The translations under genes and the position numbers were made by a program. Shown one piece after another: positions 10,119 to 18,603 of a stretch of 27,615 bases of DNA. Position 1 is the first letter of the stretch, and every line of letters begins with the position of its first letter. The notes below the pieces were generated by a model, which worked only from the letters and a program-made list of their open reading frames with translations, had not been told where the DNA came from and did no database searches. The stretch comes from JBBPZA01 sp038199375. Its GTDB lineage: Bacteria; Actinomycetota; Thermoleophilia; Solirubrobacterales; Solirubrobacteraceae. Location: assembly GCA_038199375.1 (NCBI GenBank), contig JBBPZA010000034.1:1-27615 (forward strand), read 5' to 3'.

Positions 10119-11366
10119 CTACCGCACGCGTGGATCCACCGGATCGCGGTCGCGGCGGTCCGAGCGCCCGTCGCGGTCGGTGTCCCGGGTGCGGGGGTCG
10201 GTCTCGCCGCGGTCGCGGCGGCCGTTGCGGTTTCGATCCTCGCGACCGTCGCCCAGGCCGTCGCGATCCGTATCGGTCCGGCGGGGGTTTGTCCGCGTGC
10301 CGGTGTCGCGGTCGCGCTTGAAGCGCCGCGGGTTGGTCCCGCCCACCTTGCCCAGCCCCGGCACGAGCCGGAAGCGTCCGAGCTCGACGCCGTCGGGCAC
10401 GCCGTCCCGGTCGGAGTCGACCCGAGCCGGCTTGGTGCGCGTGCGCCGGACCTCCTCGAAGTCGCCCACGCCGTCGTCGTCTGAGTCGCGGTCGGTGCGA
10501 GAGCTGCGCAGCGCCGCCTCCTGAGCGTCGGTCAGCCCGTCGTTGTCGTCGTCGGGGTCGCACACGTCCCCGCCACCGGAGCGATCGGCGTCCTCCTGGC
10601 CCGGGTTGGGAACGGTCGGGCAGTTGTCCATATTGTCGCGGAGCCCGTCGCCGTCGCTGTCGGCCCGGAGGGGGCTCGTGCCCAAGATGCGCTCGCTCGC
10701 GTCGCTGAGGCCGTCATTGTCGTCGTCTGCGTCGCAGGCGTCGCCCTGCGCGTCGAGGTCGGTGTTCTCCTGGAAGCGGTTGGCGATCCCCGCGCAGTTG
10801 TCCTGGGAGTCGTCGCCGAAGCCGTCAGCGTCGGAGTCGGGCTCGACGACCGCCGAGACGTTGACCAGCAGCCCCCCGGCGCCCGATGGCGTGAAGGGGC
10901 TTCGCATCGGCGGATCCGCCGTGGGCGCGAACGCCGCGACGTCGGCCGAGCGCGCACCGTCGGTGGTCGTCGGCAGCAGACCCTGCGAGTGCAGGCCGAG
11001 CCGGCCCCCGCCGCCCACCGGGATGCGCGCCGCCGTCGTCGCCGTCGCGCCGGGGGCGATCGCGATCGGGGCGCTTTCCGCGGTGACCTCGAACTGCCCA
11101 CCCGCCGCGGGGTCCACGATCTTGAGCTTCACGGTTCCGCCGGTGGCGCCGGCCTGCGCCGTCCAGGACGTGATGATGCCCCCCTCGGCCGGAATCGCGT
11201 AGGCGAAGGCGGCCGGCGAGGCGGTCGAGAGCTGGAAGGCCGTCGCGTCCGCCGTCCCGGTCTGGGGAGGACCGGTGTGGCCGAGCGTCTGCGCCGCCTC
11301 GGCGGGCGGGGCGAGAGCAACGGCGAGCGCGGCGACGAGGATGAAGCGCAAGGTCATGGTGGACAT
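10119..11366 (-). CDS. Secreted thrombospondin type-3 repeat protein
   Basis: 415 residues. A clear signal peptide (residues 1-25, ending PPAEAAQ) is followed by a beta-rich domain to about residue 172 with no enzyme motif. From residue 175 on there is a run of TSP3 calcium-binding repeats: DSDADGFGDDSQDNC, DADDDNDGLSDASE, DSDGDGLRDNMDNC, DPDDDNDGLTDAQE, DSDDDGVGDFEE, DSDRDGVPDGVE, DTDRDGLGDGRE and NRNGRRDRGE. These D-x-D-x-D-G loops bind calcium in the family, and the paired Cys of the first repeats probably form disulfides. The last 100 residues become an Arg/Asp polyampholyte. Two Met codons (1 and 4) could start it; the upstream region has no good ribosome binding site. Likely extracellular or cell-surface; divergent from the GH2 gene with 173 bases between. 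Confidence 0.85.
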   Translation of the reverse strand: MSTMTLRFILVAALAVALAPPAEAAQTLGHTGPPQTGTADATAFQLSTASPAAFAYAIPAEGGIITSWTAQAGATGGTVKLKIVDPAAGGQFEVTAESAPIAIAPGATATTAARIPVGGGGRLGLHSQGLLPTTTDGARSADVAAFAPTADPPMRSPFTPSGAGGLLVNVSAVVEPDSDADGFGDDSQDNCAGIANRFQENTDLDAQGDACDADDDNDGLSDASERILGTSPLRADSDGDGLRDNMDNCPTVPNPGQEDADRSGGGDVCDPDDDNDGLTDAQEAALRSSRTDRDSDDDGVGDFEEVRRTRTKPARVDSDRDGVPDGVELGRFRLVPGLGKVGGTNPRRFKRDRDTGTRTNPRRTDTDRDGLGDGREDRNRNGRRDRGETDPRTRDTDRDGRSDRRDRDPVDPRVR

Positions 11367-11539
11367 GGCGGTGGGGGAAGGTAGTGAAGAAACGCTGCCT
11401 CTGCGGAAACGCCCGGAGCGTCCCAGGGTTGCGGTTGAACGTGGGCAACGGAGTGCAGCAACCGGCGCCAGGGTCGTGGTCGACCGTGAGCAACCGGGAG
11501 GTCCGACCGGGTCCGGCCGCTACCCTGCCTCCGCGTCCC

Positions 11540-13513
11540 ATGGCCCGACTCCCCCGCTTCTTCCCCGCGCTGCTCGTGATCGCCCTGCTTGCCCCGGCGA
11601 GCGCGGCGGCCGACACCGGCTCAAGCGCCGACCAGCGCGCCGCCGGGACCCAGGCCGCTCCCAGAGCCCTCCTGCCGGTGCCCGGCGTGCTGCCCTCCCC
11701 CTCGCCGGCGCCGGCGCCGGCGCCGACCCCGGCACCTGCCGCCCAGCCACAGGCCGTCGACCCGCCTGCCACCGGCGGCGCCGCCGCCCCACCGCGGGCC
11801 GTCACGCTCTCGACGGGCTGGGAGTTCCGTCCCGGCCCGCAGTACGAGGCCGGCGCCACCGACTGGCAGCCGATCACCGTCCCGCACGTCTTCGACGCCC
11901 GTCCGCTGGCCGAGCAGTTCCCCGGCACGGTCGCGTGGTACCGGCTGCGCTTCGACGCCGCCGGCGCCCCGTCCGGATTCGGCTTCGCCCTGCGCTTCCA
12001 GTCCGTCCGGCGCAAGGCCATCGTCTACCTCAACGGCAAGCGTTTGGGCGCCAACCAGGATCCCTATACGCCCTTCACGCTCGATGCGCGCGGCCTACGG
12101 AAGGGAGCGCAGAACGAGCTGCTCGTCCGCGTCGACAACCGCAAGGGCCGCCAGCCGGCGGAGGGCTGGTGGAACTGGGGCGGGATCGTGCGGCCCGTCG
12201 AGCTGATCCCGCGCGGACGGGTGACGGTGAGCTCCCTCGGCCTGATCCCCAAGCTCTCGACAAACCGCAGGCAGGCGACGCTGACCGTCGACGCGCTCGT
12301 CGAGAACCGCACCGCGCGCCGTATCGCCCCGAAGCTTCAAGTCACCCTGACAGCCCCCTCAGGGGCAGTCAGCCGCAAGACCTTCCGCCTGCGGGCGATC
12401 GCCGGCCGCCGTGGCCGGCAGGAGCTCCTCGAGCTCCCGGTGAAGGGCCGGCCCGAGCTGTGGTCGCCCGACAAGCCGGCGCTCTACACGGCCGACGTGC
12501 GCGTCAAGACCGCCACGCGCACCGAGCAGGTCGACCGCGAGAAGATCGGGATGCGCAAGGTCGAGGTGCGCAGCGGGCGGCTCTTCCTCAACGGCCGCCC
12601 CCTCCAGCTCCGCGGGGCCGCGATGCACGAGGACATGCCCGGCCGCGGCGCCGCCCTCACCGACGCCGACGTCGACCAGATCGTCTCAGACCTCAAGGCC
12701 GTCGGGGCGAACGTGACCCGCATCCACTACCTCTTCGACCAGCGGCTGCTGCGGCGCTTCGACGAGGAGGGCATCCTCGTATGGAACGAGGCGGCGGTGT
12801 GGGCTCGCGACGCCCTGCTCAAGCGCGCCGGCGGGCGCAGCGCGGCGCTCGGAGAGGTCAAGCGCACGATCGTCGCAGCCCGCAACCATCCCTCGGTGCT
12901 CACCAACTCCGTCGCCAACGAGCTCGCCACCGAGCCCGACAAGGTCTCGGGAACCAAGCGCTACCTGATCGACGCCGCGGCGCTCGCGCGCAAGCTCGAC
13001 CCCGAAGTGCCGGTCTCGCTGGCAATCCGCAGCTTGCCCGGCACCCCGGCCCAGCGGACCTACCGGCGCTTCGACCTCATCGGCTTCAATCACTACCTCG
13101 GCTGGTATCCGTGCCCGCCGCGCCCGGCGACCTCGCTCGCCCAGCTGCGGCCCTTCATCGCCGAGCTCCGCCGCCAATACCCCGGCGAGGCACTGGTCAT
13201 GAGCGAGTTCGGAGCCGAGGCCACGCGTGACGGGCCGGCCACGGAGAAGGACACGTTCGCCTTCCAGAGCGACTACGTTCGCCAGACGCTGGACACGGTC
13301 GACGGCTCGCCCGAGCTGGGCGGGGCGATCTACTGGGCGTTGCGCGAGTTCGCCGTGCGCCCAGTTTGGGACGGCGGCGCCTGCCGGCCCGAGGCACAGG
13401 ACACCGTCATCCACCGCAAGGGGCTGCTCGACTACGAGTCCGGCTCGCCCAAGCCGGCCTGGACGATCGCCCGCGATCGCTTCAAGGCGACGTCGCCTTT
13501 CGCCCGGCGCTGA
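11540..13513 (+). CDS. Secreted glycoside hydrolase family 2 protein (beta-glucuronidase/beta-galactosidase-like)
   Basis: 657 residues. A signal peptide (1-24, ending PASAAA) and a Pro/Ala linker (about 50-85, SPSPAPAPAPTPAP) lead to the three GH2 domains. These are a jelly-roll sugar-binding domain (about 90-225, with VPHVFDARP, AWYRLRF, YLNGKRLG and WWNWGGIVRPVEL), an immunoglobulin-like domain (to about 335), and a TIM barrel starting at KIGMRKVEV. The expected acid/base Glu is in SVANELAT (E461) and the nucleophile Glu in VMSEFGAEA (E556). It therefore probably retains beta-glycosidase activity outside the cell; the substrate cannot be assigned. The usual HP of GH2 is NHPSVL here. It converges on the two unknown secreted paralogues, suggesting a shared polysaccharide target (inference). 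No clear ribosome binding site precedes the ATG. Confidence 0.9.
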   Translation: MARLPRFFPALLVIALLAPASAAADTGSSADQRAAGTQAAPRALLPVPGVLPSPSPAPAPAPTPAPAAQPQAVDPPATGGAAAPPRAVTLSTGWEFRPGPQYEAGATDWQPITVPHVFDARPLAEQFPGTVAWYRLRFDAAGAPSGFGFALRFQSVRRKAIVYLNGKRLGANQDPYTPFTLDARGLRKGAQNELLVRVDNRKGRQPAEGWWNWGGIVRPVELIPRGRVTVSSLGLIPKLSTNRRQATLTVDALVENRTARRIAPKLQVTLTAPSGAVSRKTFRLRAIAGRRGRQELLELPVKGRPELWSPDKPALYTADVRVKTATRTEQVDREKIGMRKVEVRSGRLFLNGRPLQLRGAAMHEDMPGRGAALTDADVDQIVSDLKAVGANVTRIHYLFDQRLLRRFDEEGILVWNEAAVWARDALLKRAGGRSAALGEVKRTIVAARNHPSVLTNSVANELATEPDKVSGTKRYLIDAAALARKLDPEVPVSLAIRSLPGTPAQRTYRRFDLIGFNHYLGWYPCPPRPATSLAQLRPFIAELRRQYPGEALVMSEFGAEATRDGPATEKDTFAFQSDYVRQTLDTVDGSPELGGAIYWALREFAVRPVWDGGACRPEAQDTVIHRKGLLDYESGSPKPAWTIARDRFKATSPFARR

Positions 13514-13559
13514 GCACAGCCCGAGCCGAGCCGCGCCGAGCTCCGGGACGCAACGGCAT

Positions 13560-13652
13560 CGACGAGGGGAGTGAGCGGAGGGGGTGGGGCGATTTGCGTA
13601 CGCTATTCGGCCGGAATTCGCCACACCCCCCTGGCCATCCCCTCCCTCGTCG
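13560..13652. terminator. Long inverted repeat between convergent genes, probable bidirectional terminator
   Basis: The inner stem pairs GGGGGTGGGGCGA (13580-13592) with TCGCCACACCCCC (13618-13630), 12 pairs with one mismatch. The outer stem pairs CGACGAGGG (13560-13568) with CCCTCGTCG (13644-13652). The loop contains the small palindrome GCGTACGC. It lies exactly between the GH2 stop and the stop of the convergent secreted paralogue. There is no T-tract, as is common in GC-rich actinobacteria. A terminator is inference; the pairing is seen directly. Confidence 0.6.
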
Positions 13653-13680
13653 CCCGCCGTTCGAACCGCGGCGCGGCTGG

Positions 13681-15507
13681 CTACTTCGCGCAGACCGTGA
13701 CGCTCAACGCCCGTGCGCGGCCCGCCCCGAAGCGGATCCGGGCGCGCACGAGCTTGGGGTCGGTGCCGGAGCTGTATCCCCGCTGGAGGGCGACGCCGGC
13801 GCGCTCTGAGACGGTGACCCGCTGGTCGCCGCCCGTGAGCGTCCGGCCGGCGACCTTCGGGCGCTCGGTGAAGAAGACCGACTGCTCGAAGCGCTCGCCG
13901 CGGCGGGCGCCCCACGCCATCTTCACCCCACAGCCCGTCGGCCGGAACGTGAAGCGTGCGCCGCGGCGGACGATGCGCCCGCCCACATCGCGAAATCCAC
14001 CGGCGATGGTGACGTTCCCACCACGCGTGGTGCGGATCGTGCGGCCCTCGGGGAAGTAGGTCGCGCGGCCGGAGCGCAGGAGCGGGCCGGCGCTGTCGGG
14101 CCGGCGGCCCGTCCGCGGGCGCACGCGCAGGAGGTCGCTCCAGACGCCCTCCTCGTCGCGCGACTTGAGCGCTACGAGTCCGAAGTCGTTGCGCAGGTCC
14201 TTCGGGGCCCGGGTGGAGCCCGTCCGCCGGACCGCGTACCAGAGGTCCCCGCGCCGGACGACCGCGAAGCGGCTGCGCCGGAGGGAGAGCTGGACGGCCC
14301 CGGAGCGGTCGGCGCCTATCGCTCCGATGCGCCGTGCACTGCCGGCCATCTCCTCGAGTGCCCAGTTGAGCGAGACGAGCGCGATGCCGGCGAACGAGGG
14401 CGCGCCGGTCGACGCATCGGTCCCGCGGGCGCCTCCGGCGATGCTCTCGCGCAGCGCCGGGGTGACCCACAGGCCGCTGGGACCGTTGCCGTAGGCGTCG
14501 CGGACCCTGGCCAGGGCCCGCTCGGTCACCGCGCGGAACTTCGCGTCGCGGCCGGCCCCCGAGCCGGGCAGCCGGGCGGCCGACTCGGCCCCCAGAGCGG
14601 TCGCGGTGAGCGCCCACACGTCCTGTTGGCCGCGCCCGAAGTAGGCGAGGTCGCCGTCGGGGGCGGTCAGCTCGACCGAGGCGTTGGCGACGTCGCGCAG
14701 GGTCCGCCGCGCGCGGGTGGTCGCGGCGCCGCCGAGCAGCTCGAGCGCCCGGGCGTAGAAGCCGGCCGAGAACCCGTGGTAGGCGAGCGGCTGGTCGGGC
14801 GGGTCTGAGAAGACGAAGGTTCGCTGTCCCCGGACCCGGACGACGTCGGCGGCCGCCATGGCGGGAACGGTGCCGTTGAGCAGGCGCCGGGTGAGCCTGC
14901 GGGTGAGCCCCCGCTTGCCGCCGAGGATCGCTCCACTGCGGCTCGAGCGCAGCCCGCTTCGCTGCAGCTCGAGGATCGCGATCGCCTCCACGAGGTAGTG
15001 GTTGGAGTACCGGCTCGTCCCCGGGCGGCGGTAGATCGTCGAGATCGGGCGCAGGCCGCGCAGCCAGCTCTCCCACCTTCCGCGCAGCGACCGGAAGTCC
15101 TCGTCTCCCGAGAGCTCCTTGCGAGCGAGGTTGTAGGCCCCGGCCATGGCCATGTACTCGAAGACGCTGCCGCGCTTGTGGAAGTTCTTGGGCCTGCGCA
15201 GAACCCACCCGATGCCGCGCAGGCCCGAGCGGACCAGCTCGGGCTCGCGGTCGCGGACGCCCGTCTGGATGAGCGCGTAGCCGAGCATCGCGTCGCCGTA
15301 GCGCGTGTAGGCGTACTCCGAGCCGAAGAAGCGGTCGGTGTAGTCGCGGAAGCGCCCGTTGGAGCCCTGCTGGTCGGGCCACGCGGCGGCGATCTCCCGC
15401 GACAGCGTGTCCCACCGCTCCGGGACCTCGGCAGAAGCCGGCGCGGCGAGGACGACGAGTGTGAGTAAGGCGAGCGCGGCCGCGGCCGCGGCCCTCAGAC
15501 CCCGCAC
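13681..15507 (-). CDS. Secreted protein of unrecognised family, paralogue A (probable alpha-toroid plus beta domain)
   Basis: 608 residues, start placed at a GTG (15505-15507) inside the end of the upstream paralogue because it yields a textbook signal peptide (MRGLRAAAAAALALL... cleaved after APASA). The body to about residue 370 is helix-rich with regularly spaced aromatic motifs: GSEYAYTRYGDAMLGYALI, SNHYLVEAIAILEL, SDPPDQPLAYHGFSAGFYARA, GDLAYFGRGQQDVWA and YGNGPSGLWVTPAL. The remainder is beta-rich, with Cys in TGCGVK and a final Cys four residues or fewer from the end, a likely disulfide. The layout recalls polysaccharide lyases and related (alpha/alpha)n-toroid enzymes, but I cannot match a named family. 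It is clearly homologous to paralogue B over its whole length and overlaps it by 13 bases. Confidence 0.8.
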   Translation of the reverse strand: MRGLRAAAAAALALLTLVVLAAPASAEVPERWDTLSREIAAAWPDQQGSNGRFRDYTDRFFGSEYAYTRYGDAMLGYALIQTGVRDREPELVRSGLRGIGWVLRRPKNFHKRGSVFEYMAMAGAYNLARKELSGDEDFRSLRGRWESWLRGLRPISTIYRRPGTSRYSNHYLVEAIAILELQRSGLRSSRSGAILGGKRGLTRRLTRRLLNGTVPAMAAADVVRVRGQRTFVFSDPPDQPLAYHGFSAGFYARALELLGGAATTRARRTLRDVANASVELTAPDGDLAYFGRGQQDVWALTATALGAESAARLPGSGAGRDAKFRAVTERALARVRDAYGNGPSGLWVTPALRESIAGGARGTDASTGAPSFAGIALVSLNWALEEMAGSARRIGAIGADRSGAVQLSLRRSRFAVVRRGDLWYAVRRTGSTRAPKDLRNDFGLVALKSRDEEGVWSDLLRVRPRTGRRPDSAGPLLRSGRATYFPEGRTIRTTRGGNVTIAGGFRDVGGRIVRRGARFTFRPTGCGVKMAWGARRGERFEQSVFFTERPKVAGRTLTGGDQRVTVSERAGVALQRGYSSGTDPKLVRARIRFGAGRARALSVTVCAK

Positions 15508-17363
15508 GTCTCGATGGTCATCGACCCCGTCCTGCGCGCCTGGATGATCGACTTGGCGCGTACGAGCTTGGGGTCGAGCCCCGATACGTAGCCGCCGCTC
15601 AGCGACGTGCGAACGGGCGCTTGGGAGAAGGTCACGCGCTGGGCCTCGTCGGCCACGACCGCCCCGCGCGTGCTCGGCGGCGTCCCGTCGTCGACGAAGA
15701 AGGTCGAGTACTCGTAGCGGTCGCGCGCCCGGACGGGGAAGCTGAGCTTGACCCCGCAGCCGGTCGCCGACCAGGTCCAGCGCACGCCTCGGCGCAGGAA
15801 GCGGCGCATGCCCGAGCGGTAGCCGCCGGCCACCGTGACCGTTCCCGGCCGGGTGGTCAGCCGGGCGCCGCGGGGAAGCCCCTCCATCCCTCCCTGCCGC
15901 AGGATCGGCCCGACGCTGTCGGGACCGACGGAGCTCTGGGGGCGAAGGCGCAGGACGTCGGTCCAGGTGCCGTCCCCGGCGCGGCGCTTGAGCGTGAGAA
16001 GCCCGAAGTCGTAGCGCAGGTCGTTTCGCCGCTTGCTCGAGGCCTGGCGCTTGACCGCGAACCACACGTCGCCCTTGCGCACGACGCCGGTCCGGCTCTC
16101 GCCCGTCGAGAACGCCTCGGCGGAGTCGGCGTCGGCGCCGATCGTCGAGGGCTCGCGCGAGGCGGCGCGGTCCATCTCGTCCAGGGCCCAGTTCAGCGTC
16201 ACCAGAGTCAGGCCGGTGAAGGCGACCGCACCCGAGTAGCCGTCGATCCCCTTGAGCGCGCTGGCGAGGTTCGTACGCAGCGCCGGGAGCACCCACAGGC
16301 CCTGCGGACCGTTGCCGTAGGCGTCGCGGAGGCGAGCGAGAACGCGGTCGGTGACCGCGCGGTAGCGGGCGGCCTGGCCCGCCGAGACGCCGGGCAGGTT
16401 CGCGGCCGCCTCGGTGGCCATCGCGATCGACGACGGGGCCCAGGAGTCCTCCTGAGAGCGCCCGTAGTAGGCCATGTCCCCGTCGGGCCCGGTGACCCAT
16501 ACCGAGGCGTTGGCCGCCTCGATCATCGGCGTCCGCGTCCGCGAAACGGCTTCCTTGCCCAGCTCGCGCACGGCGCGCGCGTAGACGCCCGTCGCCAGCC
16601 CGAAGTAGGCGAGCGGGTTGTCGGGCGGGTCGGAGTGCACCCAGGTGGAGGCTCCCCGAATGTCGATCCTCGCTCGCCGGGCGATGCCGGGGACCCGCTC
16701 GTTGAGCAGGAACTTCGCGACTCGCAGAGCGCCTTTGCGCTTTCCCCCGAGGATCGCGTCGGGGTCGTCTGACTGAAGGTCCGTGCGCACGAGCTCGACG
16801 ATCTCGAGCGCCTCGATCAGGTAGTGGTTTCCGTAGCGAGGCGTGTCGGGCTTGCGGAAGATCGTGGTGATGACCGGCTGGCGCTTCATGAACGCCTCCC
16901 ACACGCGCTTGTTCGCGACGAAGGTCGCGTTGTCGGGCTGGCGCTCCTTCATCAGGTTGTAGGCGGACGCGACCGCCATGCCCTCGAAGGAGGTCGGGAG
17001 CCTGCGCTGGAGCTCCTGCTGAGAGAGGATGTAGCTGATGGCCCGCAGACCCGATTCGACCAGGGTCTGATTGCCCTCCCGAAGCCCGGTCTGGATGAGC
17101 CCGTAGCCGAGCAGCGATTCTCCGTAGCGGGCGTTACCAAGGCCCTTTCGACACAAGCGCCGGTTACAGAACGCCTTTCCCCCACCGTAGATGTAGTCGG
17201 GATACCACCCCTCGCTGGTCTGCAAGGTCGGCCACGGGTCGGCGATCTGGCGCGCGAGCGCTCGCCACTGATCGGGGGCGGCGGCCCGGGCCGCGGGCGC
17301 ACCGAGCGCCCCCGCTGCGAGGAGGGCGAAGAGCAGGGCGATCAGGCGGCGAAGGGAGGGCAT
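15495..17363 (-). CDS. Secreted protein of unrecognised family, paralogue B
   Basis: 622 residues from the ATG at 17361-17363; signal peptide MPSLRRLIALLFALLAAGA..., cleaved near ARAAA. It shares motif order with paralogue A: ARYGESLLGYGLIQTGL, YGNHYLIEALEIVEL, SDPPDNPLAYFGLATGVYARA, GDMAYYGRSQEDSWA and YGNGPQGLWVLPAL, then a C-terminal beta region with TGCGVK and a terminal Cys (TCGV end). It differs by a short insertion near residue 60 holding two extra Cys (FCNRRLC). The paired Asn-His-Tyr and Tyr/Gly/Arg motifs could be catalytic, as in toroid-fold lyases, but this is inference. The gene comes first in the pair and its end overlaps the start of A, so A is likely translated by coupling. 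About 139 bases separate it from rseP upstream. Confidence 0.8.
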   Translation of the reverse strand: MPSLRRLIALLFALLAAGALGAPAARAAAPDQWRALARQIADPWPTLQTSEGWYPDYIYGGGKAFCNRRLCRKGLGNARYGESLLGYGLIQTGLREGNQTLVESGLRAISYILSQQELQRRLPTSFEGMAVASAYNLMKERQPDNATFVANKRVWEAFMKRQPVITTIFRKPDTPRYGNHYLIEALEIVELVRTDLQSDDPDAILGGKRKGALRVAKFLLNERVPGIARRARIDIRGASTWVHSDPPDNPLAYFGLATGVYARAVRELGKEAVSRTRTPMIEAANASVWVTGPDGDMAYYGRSQEDSWAPSSIAMATEAAANLPGVSAGQAARYRAVTDRVLARLRDAYGNGPQGLWVLPALRTNLASALKGIDGYSGAVAFTGLTLVTLNWALDEMDRAASREPSTIGADADSAEAFSTGESRTGVVRKGDVWFAVKRQASSKRRNDLRYDFGLLTLKRRAGDGTWTDVLRLRPQSSVGPDSVGPILRQGGMEGLPRGARLTTRPGTVTVAGGYRSGMRRFLRRGVRWTWSATGCGVKLSFPVRARDRYEYSTFFVDDGTPPSTRGAVVADEAQRVTFSQAPVRTSLSGGYVSGLDPKLVRAKSIIQARRTGSMTIETCGV

Positions 17364-17444
17364 CGGCGCGTCGGAGGGGGAAACGCGCCCGGGCACCGCG
17401 AGTTGCGCAGGGCCCCGGGCGGGGGCGACGTTGCAGGCTAGCGG

Positions 17445-17480
17445 ACGGCCCGGCGGCGCGAGCCGTCTCACCGGGCCCGT
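17445..17480 (-). terminator. Possible terminator after dxr-rseP
   Basis: ACGGCCCGG (17445-17453) pairs with CCGGGCCCGT (17471-17480), 9 pairs with one bulged base, loop of 17 bases. It lies just downstream of the rseP stop and upstream of paralogue B on the same strand. There is no T-tract, so the role is uncertain. Confidence 0.35.
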
Positions 17481-17502
17481 GCGCGCCAAGTCCCTCGGGC
17501 GC

Positions 17503-18603
17503 TCAGCGGACCTGGAAGCCCTCTCCGGAGAGGCGGTCGATGTCGTTGGAGAGCCCGATGAAGGCGAAGGCCAGGACGAGCAGGAACCCGACCACTCCGG
17601 CACGCTCCATGACCGAGAACGGGATCGCACGCCCGCGCACCTTCTCGGCCAGCGCCCAGAAGATGTGCCCGCCGTCGAGCGGGAGGAACGGGAACAGGTT
17701 GATGATCGCCAGCGAGAGGGAGATGAACGCGAGGATCGTGAAGGCCTGCGCGGCGTCGAGCTCGATCGACTGGCGCGTCACCTCGTAGGAGCCGACGACG
17801 CCCGAGAGCTCCTTGCGCTTCTCGGGGTCGAAGATCCGCACGAAGGTGTCGACCGTCGCCTTGGTCACCCGCCACATCCCGGTGGCGCTCAGCGAGGCGG
17901 CCTCCAGCGGCCCCACCGACTCATAGACGAACTCGAAGGCGAAGCCGACCCGTGCCCTGCGCGCCTGGGCGTCGTAGCGCGGGGTGATGGTCACCGTCCT
18001 GGACGCCCCGTCCCGCGTCACGACGAGGCGCGCCGGCTCGGCGGCGGAGCAGCCGTCGCGCTGGACCTTCCCGGCGCACCGGTGGGTTGCGATCTGCGTG
18101 CGCAGGCGCTCGCTGTCTCCCCGCTTGCCGTCGATGGCGACGATCCGGTCGCCGCGCTCGAGCTTTCCCTGCGCGGGCGATCCCTTCTCCACGCTGTCGA
18201 CCACCGTGGCGGTGAGCGGCTTTCCGTCCGGGCGATCGGCCGGCTTGCCGACGATGAGGTTGAGCCCGGCGAGGATGAGGAAGGCGACGACGACGTTCAT
18301 GGCCGGGCCCGCGGCGATGACCACGATCCGCTTCCACACGGCCTGGCGGTAGTAGGCCCTGTGGGCCACCTCCTCGGGGATCTCCTCGTTGGGATTCATC
18401 CCCGTGATGCGGACGTAGCCGCCCAGCGGGATCGCGCCCACTCCGTACTCCGTCTCGCCCCTGCGGACCTTGAAGAGAAGAGGCGGGAAGAACAGCGCGA
18501 AGCGCTCGACCCTCATCCCGACCGACTTGGCCGCCGCGAAGTGGCCGAGCTCGTGCAGGATGATGAGCGCCGCGAAGCCGGCGAAGGCGAGGACCCAGCT
18601 CAT
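17503..18603 (-). CDS. rseP: Site-2 intramembrane zinc metalloprotease RseP
   Basis: 366 residues, shorter than E. coli RseP (about 450) because it has one PDZ domain, as in many actinobacterial homologues. It cleaves membrane-embedded substrates such as anti-sigma factors or signal-peptide remnants within the bilayer. The first membrane helix carries the zinc motif HELGH (H17, E18, H21). A second hydrophobic segment (about residues 95-116) is followed by the PDZ domain (about 122-205, with GSPAQGKLERGDRIVAIDGK). The last helices hold NLFPFLPLDGGH (about 300-312), whose Asp is the third zinc ligand. The ATG overlaps the dxr stop (ATGA). The dxr-rseP order is widespread in bacteria; the frequently following ispG is not here. 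Confidence 0.93.
   Translation of the reverse strand: MSWVLAFAGFAALIILHELGHFAAAKSVGMRVERFALFFPPLLFKVRRGETEYGVGAIPLGGYVRITGMNPNEEIPEEVAHRAYYRQAVWKRIVVIAAGPAMNVVVAFLILAGLNLIVGKPADRPDGKPLTATVVDSVEKGSPAQGKLERGDRIVAIDGKRGDSERLRTQIATHRCAGKVQRDGCSAAEPARLVVTRDGASRTVTITPRYDAQARRARVGFAFEFVYESVGPLEAASLSATGMWRVTKATVDTFVRIFDPEKRKELSGVVGSYEVTRQSIELDAAQAFTILAFISLSLAIINLFPFLPLDGGHIFWALAEKVRGRAIPFSVMERAGVVGFLLVLAFAFIGLSNDIDRLSGEGFQVR

Noticed and set aside
8194..10563. Very long minus-strand open frame covering fadD and part of the TSP3 gene
   Set aside because: Composition is Arg/Ala/Gly shadow code; the true fadD frame with all adenylate-forming motifs is 8244-10076.
11427..11495. Repeated GGTTGC/GCAACC words in the TSP3-GH2 intergenic region as a possible operator
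   Set aside because: The words are six bases with irregular spacing and could arise by chance; not enough to call a site.
13650..13681. tRNA T-arm-like GTTCGAACC near 13660
   Set aside because: No anticodon arm, D arm or pairing acceptor stem lies at the right distances; it sits next to the large inverted repeat.
12686..15415. 909-residue minus-strand open frame overlapping the GH2 gene and paralogue A
   Set aside because: It is an off-frame shadow; the GH2 and paralogue frames carry signal peptides and conserved motifs, this one has none.
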